DNA of 64,000 nt from Chitinophagales bacterium (GTDB lineage: Bacteria; Bacteroidota; Bacteroidia; Chitinophagales; Chitinophagaceae): contig JAATGJ010000132.1 of the NCBI GenBank assembly GCA_015654695.1, positions 1-64,000 of the forward strand, given 5' to 3'. Each line of letters opens with the position of its first letter. Position 1 is the first letter of the stretch. Position numbers and translations under genes: made by a program. This document shows positions 17,271-26,638 of this stretch, one piece after another. The notes beneath the pieces were generated by a model. It was not told the origin of the DNA, did no database searches, and was given only the letters and a program-made list of their open reading frames with translations.

Positions 17271-18443
17271 CTACTGCACACCCTGCTGCGAAACAATATT
17301 TTTTTGCTTTATTACCCCGGCGGCTCTTGTATATCCTCCTTCTGCACCATCTACAAAATGAACATGCCTGTCATTGAGGTTGCGGACATAGCAGGACATT
17401 ACCGATTCTTTACTCACGTACAGGCCATACACTATTTCTCCATCACGTTCTATTTTAGTTAATGCAGTTTCCAGCAGTTCCCTTTGCTGTGTAGTACCGG
17501 AGATCACTGTATTAATTTTTCCATCAATAACCAGCGTATCCGACATATCCACAAGGTTATGCAGATAGACTTTTCCTTTTTTTGTTTTAAAATAAAAATA
17601 ACCAAGTGACATTTTTATCCAGTTTGTCAGCAGGTAGAAAAGTCTGAACCCTCCCATACGGGCCCGCATTTCCAACCCTATCTTCGCCAGCGTTGCTTTT
17701 AGTTTCAGCTTTGTTATACTTATTGGCGTCCGGGTTTGCGGTGCGCCGTATATGGCATCCACACTGTCTATTACTTTTTTAAACGCCAGTGAATGTTTCA
17801 CTCCTTCCCGCGGTATCACTAATAAACTAACTACCTCGAAAAAATTTTCCGGTGGCTTTATCCTGTCCCACCGGCATTGCATTCCACTCAGGTCAAGCTC
17901 ATCCACCGAAACGGGCAGAGTCGCCAGCATATAATCAGGACCTTTGATCTTTTTTTCAGCATAGGTTAGCCCATCACCTAATAACACAGGAATGGCAAAC
18001 ATTTCAGAGGTTTTTAATTTGCTGATGTTAAGAGCATGTTCCTGTTCATATATCTCCGCCACCGGTACATGACCCACCCTAAGGTCAAGGTTGAAATTAA
18101 TTCGCGTATTTTCCTTGTGTTGCAGCAGCGCATGGATGATAGTATCCAGCAGCGAAGGCGGTATAATGAAAGTAGCGCCATCACCACCAAAAAAGAAAGG
18201 AACAGTAAGTTTGGATTTATAGGCAATATTAAGCACCGCAACAATACTGCCTGTAGCAACAAGGTTGATTGTTTCATGAAGACCTCCCTGTATAGCCGCA
18301 GTAGAATTTCTTACATCCGTGATCAGCACATGCCAGTTAGCAGGTATTTTAAAAAAAAGGTGCTCCTCTGTCAAAAGATCGCTGAGAGGGATTTCATTTA
18401 CAGGCAACCGGGAATAGAACAGATCATTATTTATTGCCGGCAT
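17271..18443 (-). CDS. DUF3095 protein with cyclase-like motifs
   Basis: This 390-residue protein has no signal peptide. It matches the uncharacterised DUF3095 family. Near the N-terminus, HVLITDVRNSTAA (Asp43) is followed by a helix and then FFFGGDGATFIIP (Asp88). The order of a strand with D-x-x-x-S/T, a helix and a G-D-G hairpin resembles the metal-binding strands of class III nucleotidyl cyclases. The second half has no recognised motif except RARMGGFRLFYLL and a possible amphipathic segment. A cyclase or nucleotide-binding role is inferred from this pattern only. A true class III cyclase lies 3 kb away at 21541-22635. Confidence 0.7.
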   Translation of the reverse strand: MPAINNDLFYSRLPVNEIPLSDLLTEEHLFFKIPANWHVLITDVRNSTAAIQGGLHETINLVATGSIVAVLNIAYKSKLTVPFFFGGDGATFIIPPSLLDTIIHALLQHKENTRINFNLDLRVGHVPVAEIYEQEHALNISKLKTSEMFAIPVLLGDGLTYAEKKIKGPDYMLATLPVSVDELDLSGMQCRWDRIKPPENFFEVVSLLVIPREGVKHSLAFKKVIDSVDAIYGAPQTRTPISITKLKLKATLAKIGLEMRARMGGFRLFYLLTNWIKMSLGYFYFKTKKGKVYLHNLVDMSDTLVIDGKINTVISGTTQQRELLETALTKIERDGEIVYGLYVSKESVMSCYVRNLNDRHVHFVDGAEGGYTRAAGVIKQKNIVSQQGVQ

Positions 18444-18635
18444 ATATTCACTCTTACGTTATTATTATAAGGAAAGTTAAGTTTTAATTTTTATAGATGA
18501 GAGATGATGTACATAACTCTGCGTTAACGGCGGCAGGTTACTGCTACCAGCTTCGTTGGGAACCAGCAACCAGGACTTGCATTTCACAGGTAATATTTCT
18601 ATCTTTCTGCCGTTAATTACTTAAATCCAACACCT

Positions 18636-19718
18636 GTGAGAAACAAACTATTTACAGCCGCACTCCTGTTGCCCCTGCTTTCATTCAGTCAGAAAGTTGA
18701 CCTTGACAAATTTAAATTCACCGCTCAATATCGTTCTCTTCCTGTTTTCGGTTTAGATACCAGTTACCACACTTATAATGTATCGGTGGAAGGAACTAAG
18801 CTGATGCAAAACTATCTTGACGACATGTCACCGGAAAATTCTGTGTTGCTGGAAGGATGGAAAAAACTGGATTACAAGGGGCATATAACCATAGAAGTAA
18901 AATTAGAAGACCTCTTGCCGGAATCTGTTTCCGTAAAAGAAAGAGAAGAGATCATAAAAGACAGGAACGGAAAAGAAACCGGCAGGCGCAAATTATACTG
19001 GCAGGAGGTCGTTTATACTTTTTCTGCTTTTGCCGATATCAATGATTACAAGGGTATGCATATAGAAAACATCGTGCTTGCAGACAGGGGTTATAAGCAA
19101 GTATATAATAGTCCTGAGTTTGCCATAAAGCAACTGGCAGAGGGATATTTTATGGTAAACAGCTTTGCGGTCAGCCGGCAATTGTATAAAAATTGTGTTG
19201 CCCGGGCCATGAATTTTTTAAGCAGCAGGATCACGGATGATTTTGGTTATTCCGAAGTAACTGTAAATGACCAGATGTGGATACTCGATAGTAAAAAACA
19301 TCCCGAATACAGTGCACACCGGCAGGCATTTCTATTGGTAAGCGAAGTGTTGTTTGGTATCAGCGCCAATAAATCGCTGGAAGGTGTTCAGGAAAAATTG
19401 CAACCTGCTATTACTTACTTTGAAAGCATAAAGAAAAAATATACTTCCGGCAGCAAAGCGGACAGGAAGCTCCGCTATGCCAGTTACTATAACCTCGCCG
19501 TATTATATTATTACCTGGACGATCCGCAGGCCATGATAAAAGAAGCGAGCGGGCTTGTACTAAATGACTTCGATGCCAAAGATGGAAAAGCTTTCGAAGC
19601 ATCAGCCCTGCGTTTAAAAAATCTTTTTACTCAATCAAAAATTAATAGCCGTCATTTCGCTATAGATACGGCTGCATTCAAAACACCCGGAGAAAGTTCG
19701 GTGATTGCTGCAAAATAA
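18636..19718 (+). CDS. Hypothetical secreted protein
   Basis: The GTG start gives a 360-residue product with a signal peptide (LFTAALLLPLLSFSQ). The first half is beta-rich: FKFTAQYRSLPVFGLD, HITIEVKLEDL and YTFSAFADI. The second half (about 240-330) is helical with TPR-like character, for example RYASYYNLAVLYYYLDDPQAMIKEA. No enzyme motif is visible. The N-terminal pattern is seen in Bacteroidota periplasmic proteins of unknown function. It is convergent with the beta-barrel gene, leaving 3 bases between stops. Confidence 0.7.
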   Translation: MRNKLFTAALLLPLLSFSQKVDLDKFKFTAQYRSLPVFGLDTSYHTYNVSVEGTKLMQNYLDDMSPENSVLLEGWKKLDYKGHITIEVKLEDLLPESVSVKEREEIIKDRNGKETGRRKLYWQEVVYTFSAFADINDYKGMHIENIVLADRGYKQVYNSPEFAIKQLAEGYFMVNSFAVSRQLYKNCVARAMNFLSSRITDDFGYSEVTVNDQMWILDSKKHPEYSAHRQAFLLVSEVLFGISANKSLEGVQEKLQPAITYFESIKKKYTSGSKADRKLRYASYYNLAVLYYYLDDPQAMIKEASGLVLNDFDAKDGKAFEASALRLKNLFTQSKINSRHFAIDTAAFKTPGESSVIAAK

Positions 19719-19721
19719 ATT

Positions 19722-20570
19722 TTAAAAAATAACCTTTGCTCCCGTGGTAACGTATAGCATGCTTTTACCTCTTTCCGAAATGCCGGGCTTGTTTGCCACA
19801 GTGATTAAGTTTTGAGGCGCAACATAAGCGGGGATCAAAATGACCTGTAGCTTGTTTTTAGCAAGGATAACAGGAACAGAAAATTCATAAGAGAGGATAT
19901 TCAATCGGCTCACTTGTTTGGTTACTGCCTGTTCTGTAGCCGGAAAGATCAGGAAACTGTTTTTCTTATAATAAGTACTTGTGAATTGCTGAGTGCCTGC
20001 ATAGATATATGCGGATGGATCAATGACAAGAACAAACTGTCCCGGGAACTGATGGCGGAAAATATGATCCACTCCGGCGTTAAGACCATAATCAACTTTA
20101 TCACTATGCTTCAGATCTCCGCCAATTGCCATATTCAGGTATTTGTTTTGCCAGCTAAACGAACCGCTTAACTGTTCTTTCAACGCTGATTGCACCAATT
20201 GGCTATTAGATCTATAAAGGGGTTTGGTAAAAAATATATGGGTAATGAATTTTTCATTTTTACTTTTTACCTGGTAACCTGCGGTGGCCACCGTACCTGT
20301 ATATTCAAACCGGCTGATGGCATTGCTGATAAATACAGGGGCCGCATTGATATAAAAGTTCCGGGTGAACCATATTTCTGCCAGTGGGAAAAAGCCAGTG
20401 CTGCGGAGGCTGTCGGTACGGCCATAATAATTCAGGTTACTATTGTAGAAAGCGCCAACCTTGAATTGAACTTTATTTTTGGCTTTAGTGGTATGTGTTG
20501 TCTGGGCATTGAGCGGCTGAACTAATAAAAAATAAACAACGGGCAGCAGGATACAGATCATCTTTTTCAT
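19722..20570 (-). CDS. Putative outer-membrane beta-barrel protein
   Basis: A signal peptide ends in PLNAQ. The remaining 260 residues alternate hydrophobic and polar strands rich in aromatic residues: VQFKVGAFYNSNLNYYGR, NFYINAAPVF, YLNMAIGGDL, FVLVIDPSAYIY. The chain ends in a terminal aromatic, KVIF, as expected for barrels inserted by the BAM machinery. There is no TonB box or plug. I recognise no specific family. It could be a small porin or the barrel partner of a secreted protein. Confidence 0.65.
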   Translation of the reverse strand: MKKMICILLPVVYFLLVQPLNAQTTHTTKAKNKVQFKVGAFYNSNLNYYGRTDSLRSTGFFPLAEIWFTRNFYINAAPVFISNAISRFEYTGTVATAGYQVKSKNEKFITHIFFTKPLYRSNSQLVQSALKEQLSGSFSWQNKYLNMAIGGDLKHSDKVDYGLNAGVDHIFRHQFPGQFVLVIDPSAYIYAGTQQFTSTYYKKNSFLIFPATEQAVTKQVSRLNILSYEFSVPVILAKNKLQVILIPAYVAPQNLITVANKPGISERGKSMLYVTTGAKVIF

Positions 20571-20593
20571 ACGTATGATTATTTAAGTTAAAA

Positions 20594-20630
20594 AAAGGGA
20601 TGTAATATGGTTTATTATATACATCCCTTT
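20594..20630 (-). terminator. Rho-independent terminator of the low-complexity gene
   Basis: AAAGGGATGTA at 20594-20604 and its perfect complement at 20620-20630 form an 11-bp stem. On the minus strand the T-run formed by 20591-20596 follows. It ends the transcript of the gene stopping at 20683 and insulates the barrel gene. Confidence 0.85.
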
Positions 20631-20682
20631 ATGTTACACTGGCGGAGAATAAGACCTTTCATTCCAGCATATACAGGAAAAT

Positions 20683-21318
20683 TTATTGCTGGCTGGCAGA
20701 AACTGAAGTACTTGATTTTGTTTCAGATGATACTTTTGCTTCAGGTTTTGCTGATGCAGCAGTCTTCGTGACAGATTTTACATCCGATTTTATTTCTGTC
20801 TTTACTTCTTTTGATCTTACTATTGCCGCATCGGTTTTGTTTTTAACGGTTGTAGTTGTTTTGTCAGTTACAGCCTGGGCGGCATCCACTGGTTTTTTAC
20901 CATTGATATCAGCGCCTGCCTGTACTGATGCAACGGCCCCGTTATCAGTACTGGCGGCATCGTTAGAAGCAGTAGTATTACTTTGTGTACTAAGCGATGT
21001 ATTTGTATTTACATCAGCGCTGTTTTTAATAGTGTTACCGGTTTTGGCAACAGTTGCGGAAGTTTTTTCACTTGCTATTCCTGCTGCGGCTGTTGCTTTT
21101 GTTTTCAGATTGGTCACATTGCTAGCCGATGTTTTTAAAGTGCTTTTTGTTGCTTGTGTGGCAGCTCCTGTTGCTTTAGTTACCGCTGCTGTATTAGCTG
21201 TAACGTTGGTGGCGGCCTGCGTCGTTGATTTCAAATCAAGATTTACCTGTGCAAACATGCATAAAGAGGTGAAACTTGCGAGGGTAAGACTTAATACCTT
21301 TTTTGTTGTTGTTTTCAT
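20683..21318 (-). CDS. Low-complexity Ala/Thr/Lys-rich secreted protein
   Basis: A signal peptide (VLSLTLASFTSLCMFAQ) precedes about 185 residues made almost only of Ala, Thr, Ser, Lys, Val and Asn. The sequence has irregular short repeats such as TKATGAATQATKST and KTKATAAAG and almost no aromatic or Cys residues. It is probably disordered or a long amphipathic helix in the periplasm. The pattern resembles LEA-like or filament-like low-complexity proteins, but no family can be named. It is a single-gene unit with a strong terminator. Confidence 0.7.
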   Translation of the reverse strand: MKTTTKKVLSLTLASFTSLCMFAQVNLDLKSTTQAATNVTANTAAVTKATGAATQATKSTLKTSASNVTNLKTKATAAAGIASEKTSATVAKTGNTIKNSADVNTNTSLSTQSNTTASNDAASTDNGAVASVQAGADINGKKPVDAAQAVTDKTTTTVKNKTDAAIVRSKEVKTEIKSDVKSVTKTAASAKPEAKVSSETKSSTSVSASQQ

Positions 21319-21540
21319 AACGTGATTTTAAGTGTTTAAAGAAAAGACAATTAAAAATAACCGGTTATTGTTTCTATGTTGTTCAGGATTGTTCCAACAT
21401 GTTTTCTGAGACATACAGGGGATACGGTTGGTTTAAGAGATGTTAATAAGTTTTTTAATTTGCCATTGTCATGTTTCGGTCAGCACTGGTTCATAAAATT
21501 TCAGGAAGCAAGCTATCATGACCTGGATAAAGGTTTAATT

Positions 21541-22635
21541 TTATACAATAGCCAGTTCCACTGTCATCAGTTCTATGTCTTTTTCTTTTCCACGCAGCTT
21601 ACTTTCTCCCATTGATCTGGCAGTATAACGTAGCGATCCGGGCAACTCATTAGTAAGCTCACCTGATACAAGAACATCAACGCTCAATATTTTGCACATT
21701 CCCTGGATACGTGATGTAGTATTCAATACATCCCCGGAAAAGGTTATGTCTCTTTTTATAACACCTATTTCCCCGGCAATCACATTGCCTGCATGAATAC
21801 CCGCTTTAAAACCGGGGATAAAACCATATTGCACAAGATATTTTTCTTTATTCCGTTCAATACTTTTTATAATATCAAAATAACATTGAATGCATTGCGA
21901 ATTTTCTATGCCGAATTTATAAGGCCAGGAAACTACTGCTTCATCGCCGACGTACTGATAAATTTCTCCCCTGTTGTCCAATACCGGGTTGGTAAGATCA
22001 GCAAAAAAATCTTTCAGCAGGTTATGATATTTTTCATTGCCTAATTTTTCGGCGATGCTCGTAGAAGAATTCAGATCGAGGAACATGAAGATGCGTTTCT
22101 CGCGCTGGGGGTGACGGTATTTGCCCTTTATAAATTGCCAGAGTATTCCATGACCGAATTTCAGGTCAATACTAAGGAGCAATTGTGTAACGCCGACCAC
22201 CATACCCCAGGCAACAATATTTTTCAGATGGATCGTGTTAATGATATTAGCTTCCGCCTGCCTGATAGTTACGGCATCGGTGAGTGATTTGCCGGTGATA
22301 ATCATCGCTGAACCAAACCCCAGTAATACCGTGATCAACCCGATAATAAGTATAAAGGAAACAACAACAGCACCTATAGTAAAGCCATAAGACCGTTCGC
22401 GGTATCTTTCACTGACATAAAAAATGAGAAAGAATCCTCCTGTGGCAGCGCCGAGAAAAGCAGCCGCTTCATTAAATAACAGCGACAGGGTAAAATTATA
22501 ATCCGCTGAATAACCCCTGGAGATGTCTGAATGCAGCAAAAAGTAATCATATACTGTAATCAATATTCCGATGATGAGCCAGCTGATAATGACGACCATC
22601 AATTTTGAAAGTTTGATCTTAAGTCTTCGTTGCAT
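21541..22635 (-). CDS. Membrane-bound class III adenylate/guanylate cyclase
   Basis: The 364-residue product has four predicted membrane helices (about 12-33, 52-74, 86-108, 138-156), followed by a class III cyclase domain. Metal-binding Asp187 lies in FMFLDLNSS and Asp231 in YVGDEAVVSW. GFKAGIHAGNVIAGEIG follows. GDVLNTTSRIQG carries the transition-state Asn and Arg, and GESKLRGKEKDIEL is the terminal strand. All catalytic positions expected of an active enzyme are present. The base specificity, ATP or GTP, is not certain. It should make cyclic nucleotide in response to a signal sensed by the membrane domain. No cyclic-nucleotide receptor is adjacent. Confidence 0.88.
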   Translation of the reverse strand: MQRRLKIKLSKLMVVIISWLIIGILITVYDYFLLHSDISRGYSADYNFTLSLLFNEAAAFLGAATGGFFLIFYVSERYRERSYGFTIGAVVVSFILIIGLITVLLGFGSAMIITGKSLTDAVTIRQAEANIINTIHLKNIVAWGMVVGVTQLLLSIDLKFGHGILWQFIKGKYRHPQREKRIFMFLDLNSSTSIAEKLGNEKYHNLLKDFFADLTNPVLDNRGEIYQYVGDEAVVSWPYKFGIENSQCIQCYFDIIKSIERNKEKYLVQYGFIPGFKAGIHAGNVIAGEIGVIKRDITFSGDVLNTTSRIQGMCKILSVDVLVSGELTNELPGSLRYTARSMGESKLRGKEKDIELMTVELAIV

Positions 22636-22959
22636 GGTAATAGTTTCGGTTAATTGAATTCCTTAAAGGGATAGTTGCAGGTATTGAACCGTCAATAAAA
22701 CGGGACGGGTTTTTGAATTGAGTTAAAAGTTACAATTTAAAATTGAAAACATGAGGTTGCAACCTGCGGGTAAGTTATTGGCTATAAAGTGTGATGCAGT
22801 CTATTTCCTGCATGCTGGCAAACCAAATTGTTCTCCTTTAAACGGTATATATGTTTGGTTTACCTGGCAGTATTCTTATTATTAAATAACGATACTGTAT
22901 TTTTGACCCATTCAAATGGATATTGATTTGGAGTTACCATTCTACAGATAAATTAAAAG
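22636..22959. other. Divergent intergenic region
   Basis: This 324-base, A+T-rich gap lies between the cyclase and the MFS gene. It contains a -7 promoter match for the MFS gene at 22898 and a short palindrome CAATTTTAAATTG-like stretch near 22733. No open reading frame or RNA structure is convincing. Confidence 0.5.
22898..22905 (+). promoter_or_regulatory. -7 promoter element (TATTTTTG) for the MFS exporter gene
   Basis: TATTTTTG is an exact TAnnTTTG match, 54 bases before the ATG at 22960. Confidence 0.5.
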
Positions 22960-24234
22960 ATGAAACAACAGGAAATTATACCGCTGACCCCTTATCAAAA
23001 ATTGGTAATATTCATTTTGGCTGCTTCGCAGTTTACAGTGATTCTTGACTTTATGATCATGTCTCCCCTGGGAGATATGCTGATGAAATCATTGAGCATT
23101 AAGCCGTCCGGATTCGGTATCGCTGTATCTGCCTATGCTTTTAGTGCGGGCCTATCCGGCTTGCTGACAGCGGGCTTTGCCGACAAGTTCGACCGTAAAA
23201 AACTTTTATTGTTTTTTTACTGTGGTTTTATTGCCGGTACCATTTTTTGCGGTTTGGCACATTCTTATGTTGCTTTGGTAGCTGCAAGGATCATTACAGG
23301 TTTGTTCGGCGGTGTGATCGGTTCTGTTTCCATGGCCATCATCAGTGATCTTTTTGCGCTGCAGCAACGTGGCCGCGTGATGGGTTTTGTTCAAATGGGT
23401 TTTGGCGCCAGCCAGGTGCTGGGAGTTCCCATTGGTTTATATTTAGCCAATGCGCTGAACTGGGAAGCCACATTTTTTATGGTGGCAACACTGGCGGTGA
23501 TCATTGCTGTACTCATACTTGTAAAATTAAAACCGGTAACTACGCACCTTGCTGTGCAACAGGATAAAACGGCGTTTACCCATTTGTGGCATACTATTAT
23601 CAAACGTGATTACCGTATTGGGTTTACTGCCACCGCGCTCCTTTCTATTGGCGGTTTTATGATGATGCCCTTCGGGAGTGTCTTTGCAATAAATAACCTT
23701 CATGTCACTTACGCACAGTTACCGATGCTTTTTATGGTTTCTGGTATCAGTTCATTGATCATAATGCCGCTTGTTGGAAAATTAAGCGACAGGATTGATA
23801 AGTTTAAAATATTTGCTGTCGCCTCTGTATGGATGATGATCATGTGCGTTATTTATACCAACTTATCCGTGACGCCGCTCTGGCTGGTTATTATTTTCAA
23901 TGTGTTGATGATGATGGGTATCATGAGCCGCATGATTCCTTCTTCAGCCATGATCAGTGCGGTACCTGAATTACGGGACCGGGGCTCTTTTATGAGTGTC
24001 AATTCCTCCCTGCAGCAAATAGCCGGTGGTATTGCTGCTGCTGTTGCAGGAATGATCGTTGTGCAAAAAGATAAGTTCAGCCCTATTGAACATTATGATA
24101 CCATCGGATATGTAATTATAGGCATTGGCTTTCTAGGCCTTTTCTTTGTGTATAGGGTCAGCAAGATCTTTAACAGGAAACTAAAAACGACACATGTGGT
24201 ACAGAAGGCGGATGTGCTGGTAAGCGAAGAATAA
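22960..24234 (+). CDS. MFS transporter, drug/arabinose-exporter type
   Basis: The 424-residue membrane protein has 12 predicted helices. Loop 2-3 shows AGFADKFDRKK (the MFS A motif GxxxDRxxRK, with F for one G). Helix 4-5 contains ARIITGLFGGVIGSVSMAIISD and a following QQRGR, which is typical of the DHA1 antiporter branch and the sugar efflux group. A GFGASQVLGVPIGLYLA segment is the antiporter motif C region. The substrate is unknown. It is transcribed alone. Confidence 0.85.
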   Translation: MKQQEIIPLTPYQKLVIFILAASQFTVILDFMIMSPLGDMLMKSLSIKPSGFGIAVSAYAFSAGLSGLLTAGFADKFDRKKLLLFFYCGFIAGTIFCGLAHSYVALVAARIITGLFGGVIGSVSMAIISDLFALQQRGRVMGFVQMGFGASQVLGVPIGLYLANALNWEATFFMVATLAVIIAVLILVKLKPVTTHLAVQQDKTAFTHLWHTIIKRDYRIGFTATALLSIGGFMMMPFGSVFAINNLHVTYAQLPMLFMVSGISSLIIMPLVGKLSDRIDKFKIFAVASVWMMIMCVIYTNLSVTPLWLVIIFNVLMMMGIMSRMIPSSAMISAVPELRDRGSFMSVNSSLQQIAGGIAAAVAGMIVVQKDKFSPIEHYDTIGYVIIGIGFLGLFFVYRVSKIFNRKLKTTHVVQKADVLVSEE

Positions 24235-24452
24235 TAGCGCAGAAGGTGCTGGCTGAGGTAATGCTTATGAACGTTATTATTGCACATACATGGGTGAAGA
24301 AAAAGATTGTATCATTTATCTTTCTTTTTCTTTGCTTCTTTCATCACTTTCTTTTCATCACGCAACGAAACTGATAGTAGTAACATAGCCTCGTAAATAT
24401 CATTTTAACTTACCTACCTTTATCTATCCACAATCACTCATATTATCTCACT

Positions 24453-26300
24453 ATGAAAAAACTTTTTACACTTTTAGCTTTTGCCGGCTGTACGGTCAGC
24501 CCTGTATTTGCACAAACAGACACTATAGCTTTTTACAAAAAATCGGAAGTGATGATCCCGATGCGTGACGGGATAAAACTGCATACCGTTATTTTCTCGC
24601 CGGTCAATGCAAAAGTGGTTTTGCCGGTGTTGCTGCAACGTACACCGTATGGTGCGCCCGGCGGCATGGCCAATGATAGTGCGATCAGCCTGTCAAACTT
24701 TAGCAGCGGTATCGCTATGATGCTGAAAGAAGGGTACTATCTCGTAATACAGGACATCCGTGGCAAATATCTAAGCGAAGGAACGATGGAGATACATCAG
24801 CCGCTGCTACATGCCACCAATAAAAACGCTGTGGATGAAAGCACCGATACATGGGATACGATTGACTGGCTGATAAAAAATGTTCCCGGCAGCAACGCCA
24901 AGGTGGGCATCTTCGGGGTTTCTTATCCCGGCTGGCTCGCACTGGTCGGCGCAGTTGATCCGCATACTGCATTAAAAGCATCATCGGAACAGGCCTGCAT
25001 GGGTGATCTTTTTTTGGGAGATGATTTTCATCATAACGGTGCATTCCGGTTGAGCTATGGAATGGAATATACGTACGAAGTGGAATATGATCATACCACC
25101 GATAGTGATTTCCCTTTTCCGCAGTTTGACCTTTTCGACTGGTACCTGCAATTAGGCCCGTTGAAAAACGTGAACGAAAAATATTTTCACGGCAAGATAC
25201 CTACCTGGAACAATTTTGTAAAGCACCCTAACTACGATACGTTCTGGAAAAAGAATTCGCCGCTGAGTTATATTGATTATGCGCAAATACCGCAACTGCA
25301 TGTAGGTGGTTATTACGACCAGGAAGACATCAATGGCCCTCAACTGATGTATGCCCACATGGAAAAAAGAGACAGGTCTAACTATAATTACCTGGTGCTT
25401 GGTCCATGGAACCATGGCCAATGGGCAAGAAATAAAGCCGATAGCCTGGGAAATATTTCCTTTGAAAGTAATACCGCGTCATGGTTCCAGGCATTGCAAA
25501 AAAAATGGTTTGACTATTGGCTGAAAGGAAAAGGCGATGGGAAATTTGAAGAAGCGTATTGCTTTCAAACCGGCAGTAATCAATGGAAGACCTATACCGC
25601 ATGGCCACCAAAGAATGCTAAACCAAAAAGATTGTATGCTGGCGCCGGCAATACTGCTTCGTTTACTAAACCAAAATCCGCTACGGGATATGTAAGTTAT
25701 ACCAGCGATCCCGCGAAGCCTGTTCCTTACCGCCTGCCGCCTATTGAAGCTACTTATGGTACCGGCAGCCGCTGGCGTCCCTGGCATGTGGAAGATCAGC
25801 GTTTTGTTTATAGCAGGCCCGATGTAATAAGTTTTGTGATGGATTCGCTGACAGAAGACCTCGCCGTGACAGGAAAAATAATGGCGCATCTTTTTGCCAG
25901 TACCAGCGGAACGGATGCTGACTGGATCGTAAAACTAATAGATGTGTACCCCGTCATTGATACGAAGAGTTTGACGATGAGTGGCTATCAATTGCCGGTG
26001 GCCATGGAAGTATTCAGGGGCCGGTTCAGAAAAAGTTTTTCTCATCCTTCGCCATTAGTTCCCAATAAGCCGGAAGAGGGTAGCATAGGCGTACACGACA
26101 TCAATCAGGGGGTCAAACAAGGCCATCGCATTATGATACAGGTACAAAGCAGTTGGTTCCCGGTGATTGATCGTAACCCGCAGAAATATGTACCTAATAT
26201 TTTTGAAGCGAAGGAAACAGATTTTATTAAAGCGGAACAAAGGATCTGGTTTTCTTCACAGTATCCAACCTATATTGAATTGCCGGTGATGAAAGAATAG
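24453..26300 (+). CDS. CocE/NonD family alpha/beta hydrolase (X-Pro dipeptidase/ester hydrolase type)
   Basis: The 615-residue product has a signal peptide (LLAFAGCTVSPVFAQ). The N-terminal alpha/beta-hydrolase domain carries the nucleophile in VGIFGVSYPGWLA (GxSYxG), preceded by the oxyanion region PVLLQRTPYG. LGPWNHGQWA near residue 320 has the catalytic-His pattern of the family. The C-terminal jelly-roll (PepX_C) domain covers about 380-600, with YVSYTSDPAKPVPY. The alpha-amino acid ester hydrolases and cocaine esterase share this architecture. The periplasmic substrate is probably a peptide or ester. It is a single gene. Confidence 0.88.
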   Translation: MKKLFTLLAFAGCTVSPVFAQTDTIAFYKKSEVMIPMRDGIKLHTVIFSPVNAKVVLPVLLQRTPYGAPGGMANDSAISLSNFSSGIAMMLKEGYYLVIQDIRGKYLSEGTMEIHQPLLHATNKNAVDESTDTWDTIDWLIKNVPGSNAKVGIFGVSYPGWLALVGAVDPHTALKASSEQACMGDLFLGDDFHHNGAFRLSYGMEYTYEVEYDHTTDSDFPFPQFDLFDWYLQLGPLKNVNEKYFHGKIPTWNNFVKHPNYDTFWKKNSPLSYIDYAQIPQLHVGGYYDQEDINGPQLMYAHMEKRDRSNYNYLVLGPWNHGQWARNKADSLGNISFESNTASWFQALQKKWFDYWLKGKGDGKFEEAYCFQTGSNQWKTYTAWPPKNAKPKRLYAGAGNTASFTKPKSATGYVSYTSDPAKPVPYRLPPIEATYGTGSRWRPWHVEDQRFVYSRPDVISFVMDSLTEDLAVTGKIMAHLFASTSGTDADWIVKLIDVYPVIDTKSLTMSGYQLPVAMEVFRGRFRKSFSHPSPLVPNKPEEGSIGVHDINQGVKQGHRIMIQVQSSWFPVIDRNPQKYVPNIFEAKETDFIKAEQRIWFSSQYPTYIELPVMKE

Positions 26301-26332
26301 CATTAAGTCTTTTCAAAATTGTTTTTCCCACA

Positions 26333-26491
26333 CACAAAGGGCCTACGAAGCTGTCTAAAAATGAAAAATTGGGAACACGGATTGAACGGATCAGATGGAT
26401 TTACACAGATAAATCCGTGGATATCCGTTCAATCCGCATCATCCGTGTTCCATTCCTTGAAATTTAAACAGCTTCCAGGAAATCCTTTGTG
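26333..26491. repeat. Large imperfect palindrome
   Basis: The 338-base gap between the hydrolase and the OmpA gene contains nested inverted arms centred near 26407. CACAAAGG (26333) pairs with CCTTTGTG (26484), and AAGCTGT (26349) with ACAGCTT. The 20-base arm starting GGAACACGGATTGAACG (26372-26391) is matched by ATCCGTTCAATCCG (26423-26436), then a 9-base insertion CATCATCCG, then TGTTCC. GGATTT pairs with AAATCC around the loop. A short frame across it is not a gene. It looks like a dispersed extragenic palindromic or MITE-like element; copy number cannot be seen here. Confidence 0.7.
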
Positions 26492-26638
26492 GACTCTGTG
26501 GCTTAGTAGGACAAGAAATACCGGTAAACGTGGAAGTGCTAAGTATCTCTACTAATCCGTTGCAGAACATACGAAGATGGTTGGGCTAATCCTTATTAAG
26601 CTTTACTATTTTACCTATTTTGGACAAAATCCAGTCTT

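Noticed and set aside
20768-21325. 185-codon open frame on the plus strand opposite the low-complexity gene
   Set aside because: It is the mirror of Ala/Thr/Lys codons, which avoid stops on the other strand; the minus-strand gene has a signal peptide and a terminator.
26319-26555. Open frame of 78 codons across the palindromic region
   Set aside because: It is read through a palindromic repeat and has no signal, motif or start support.
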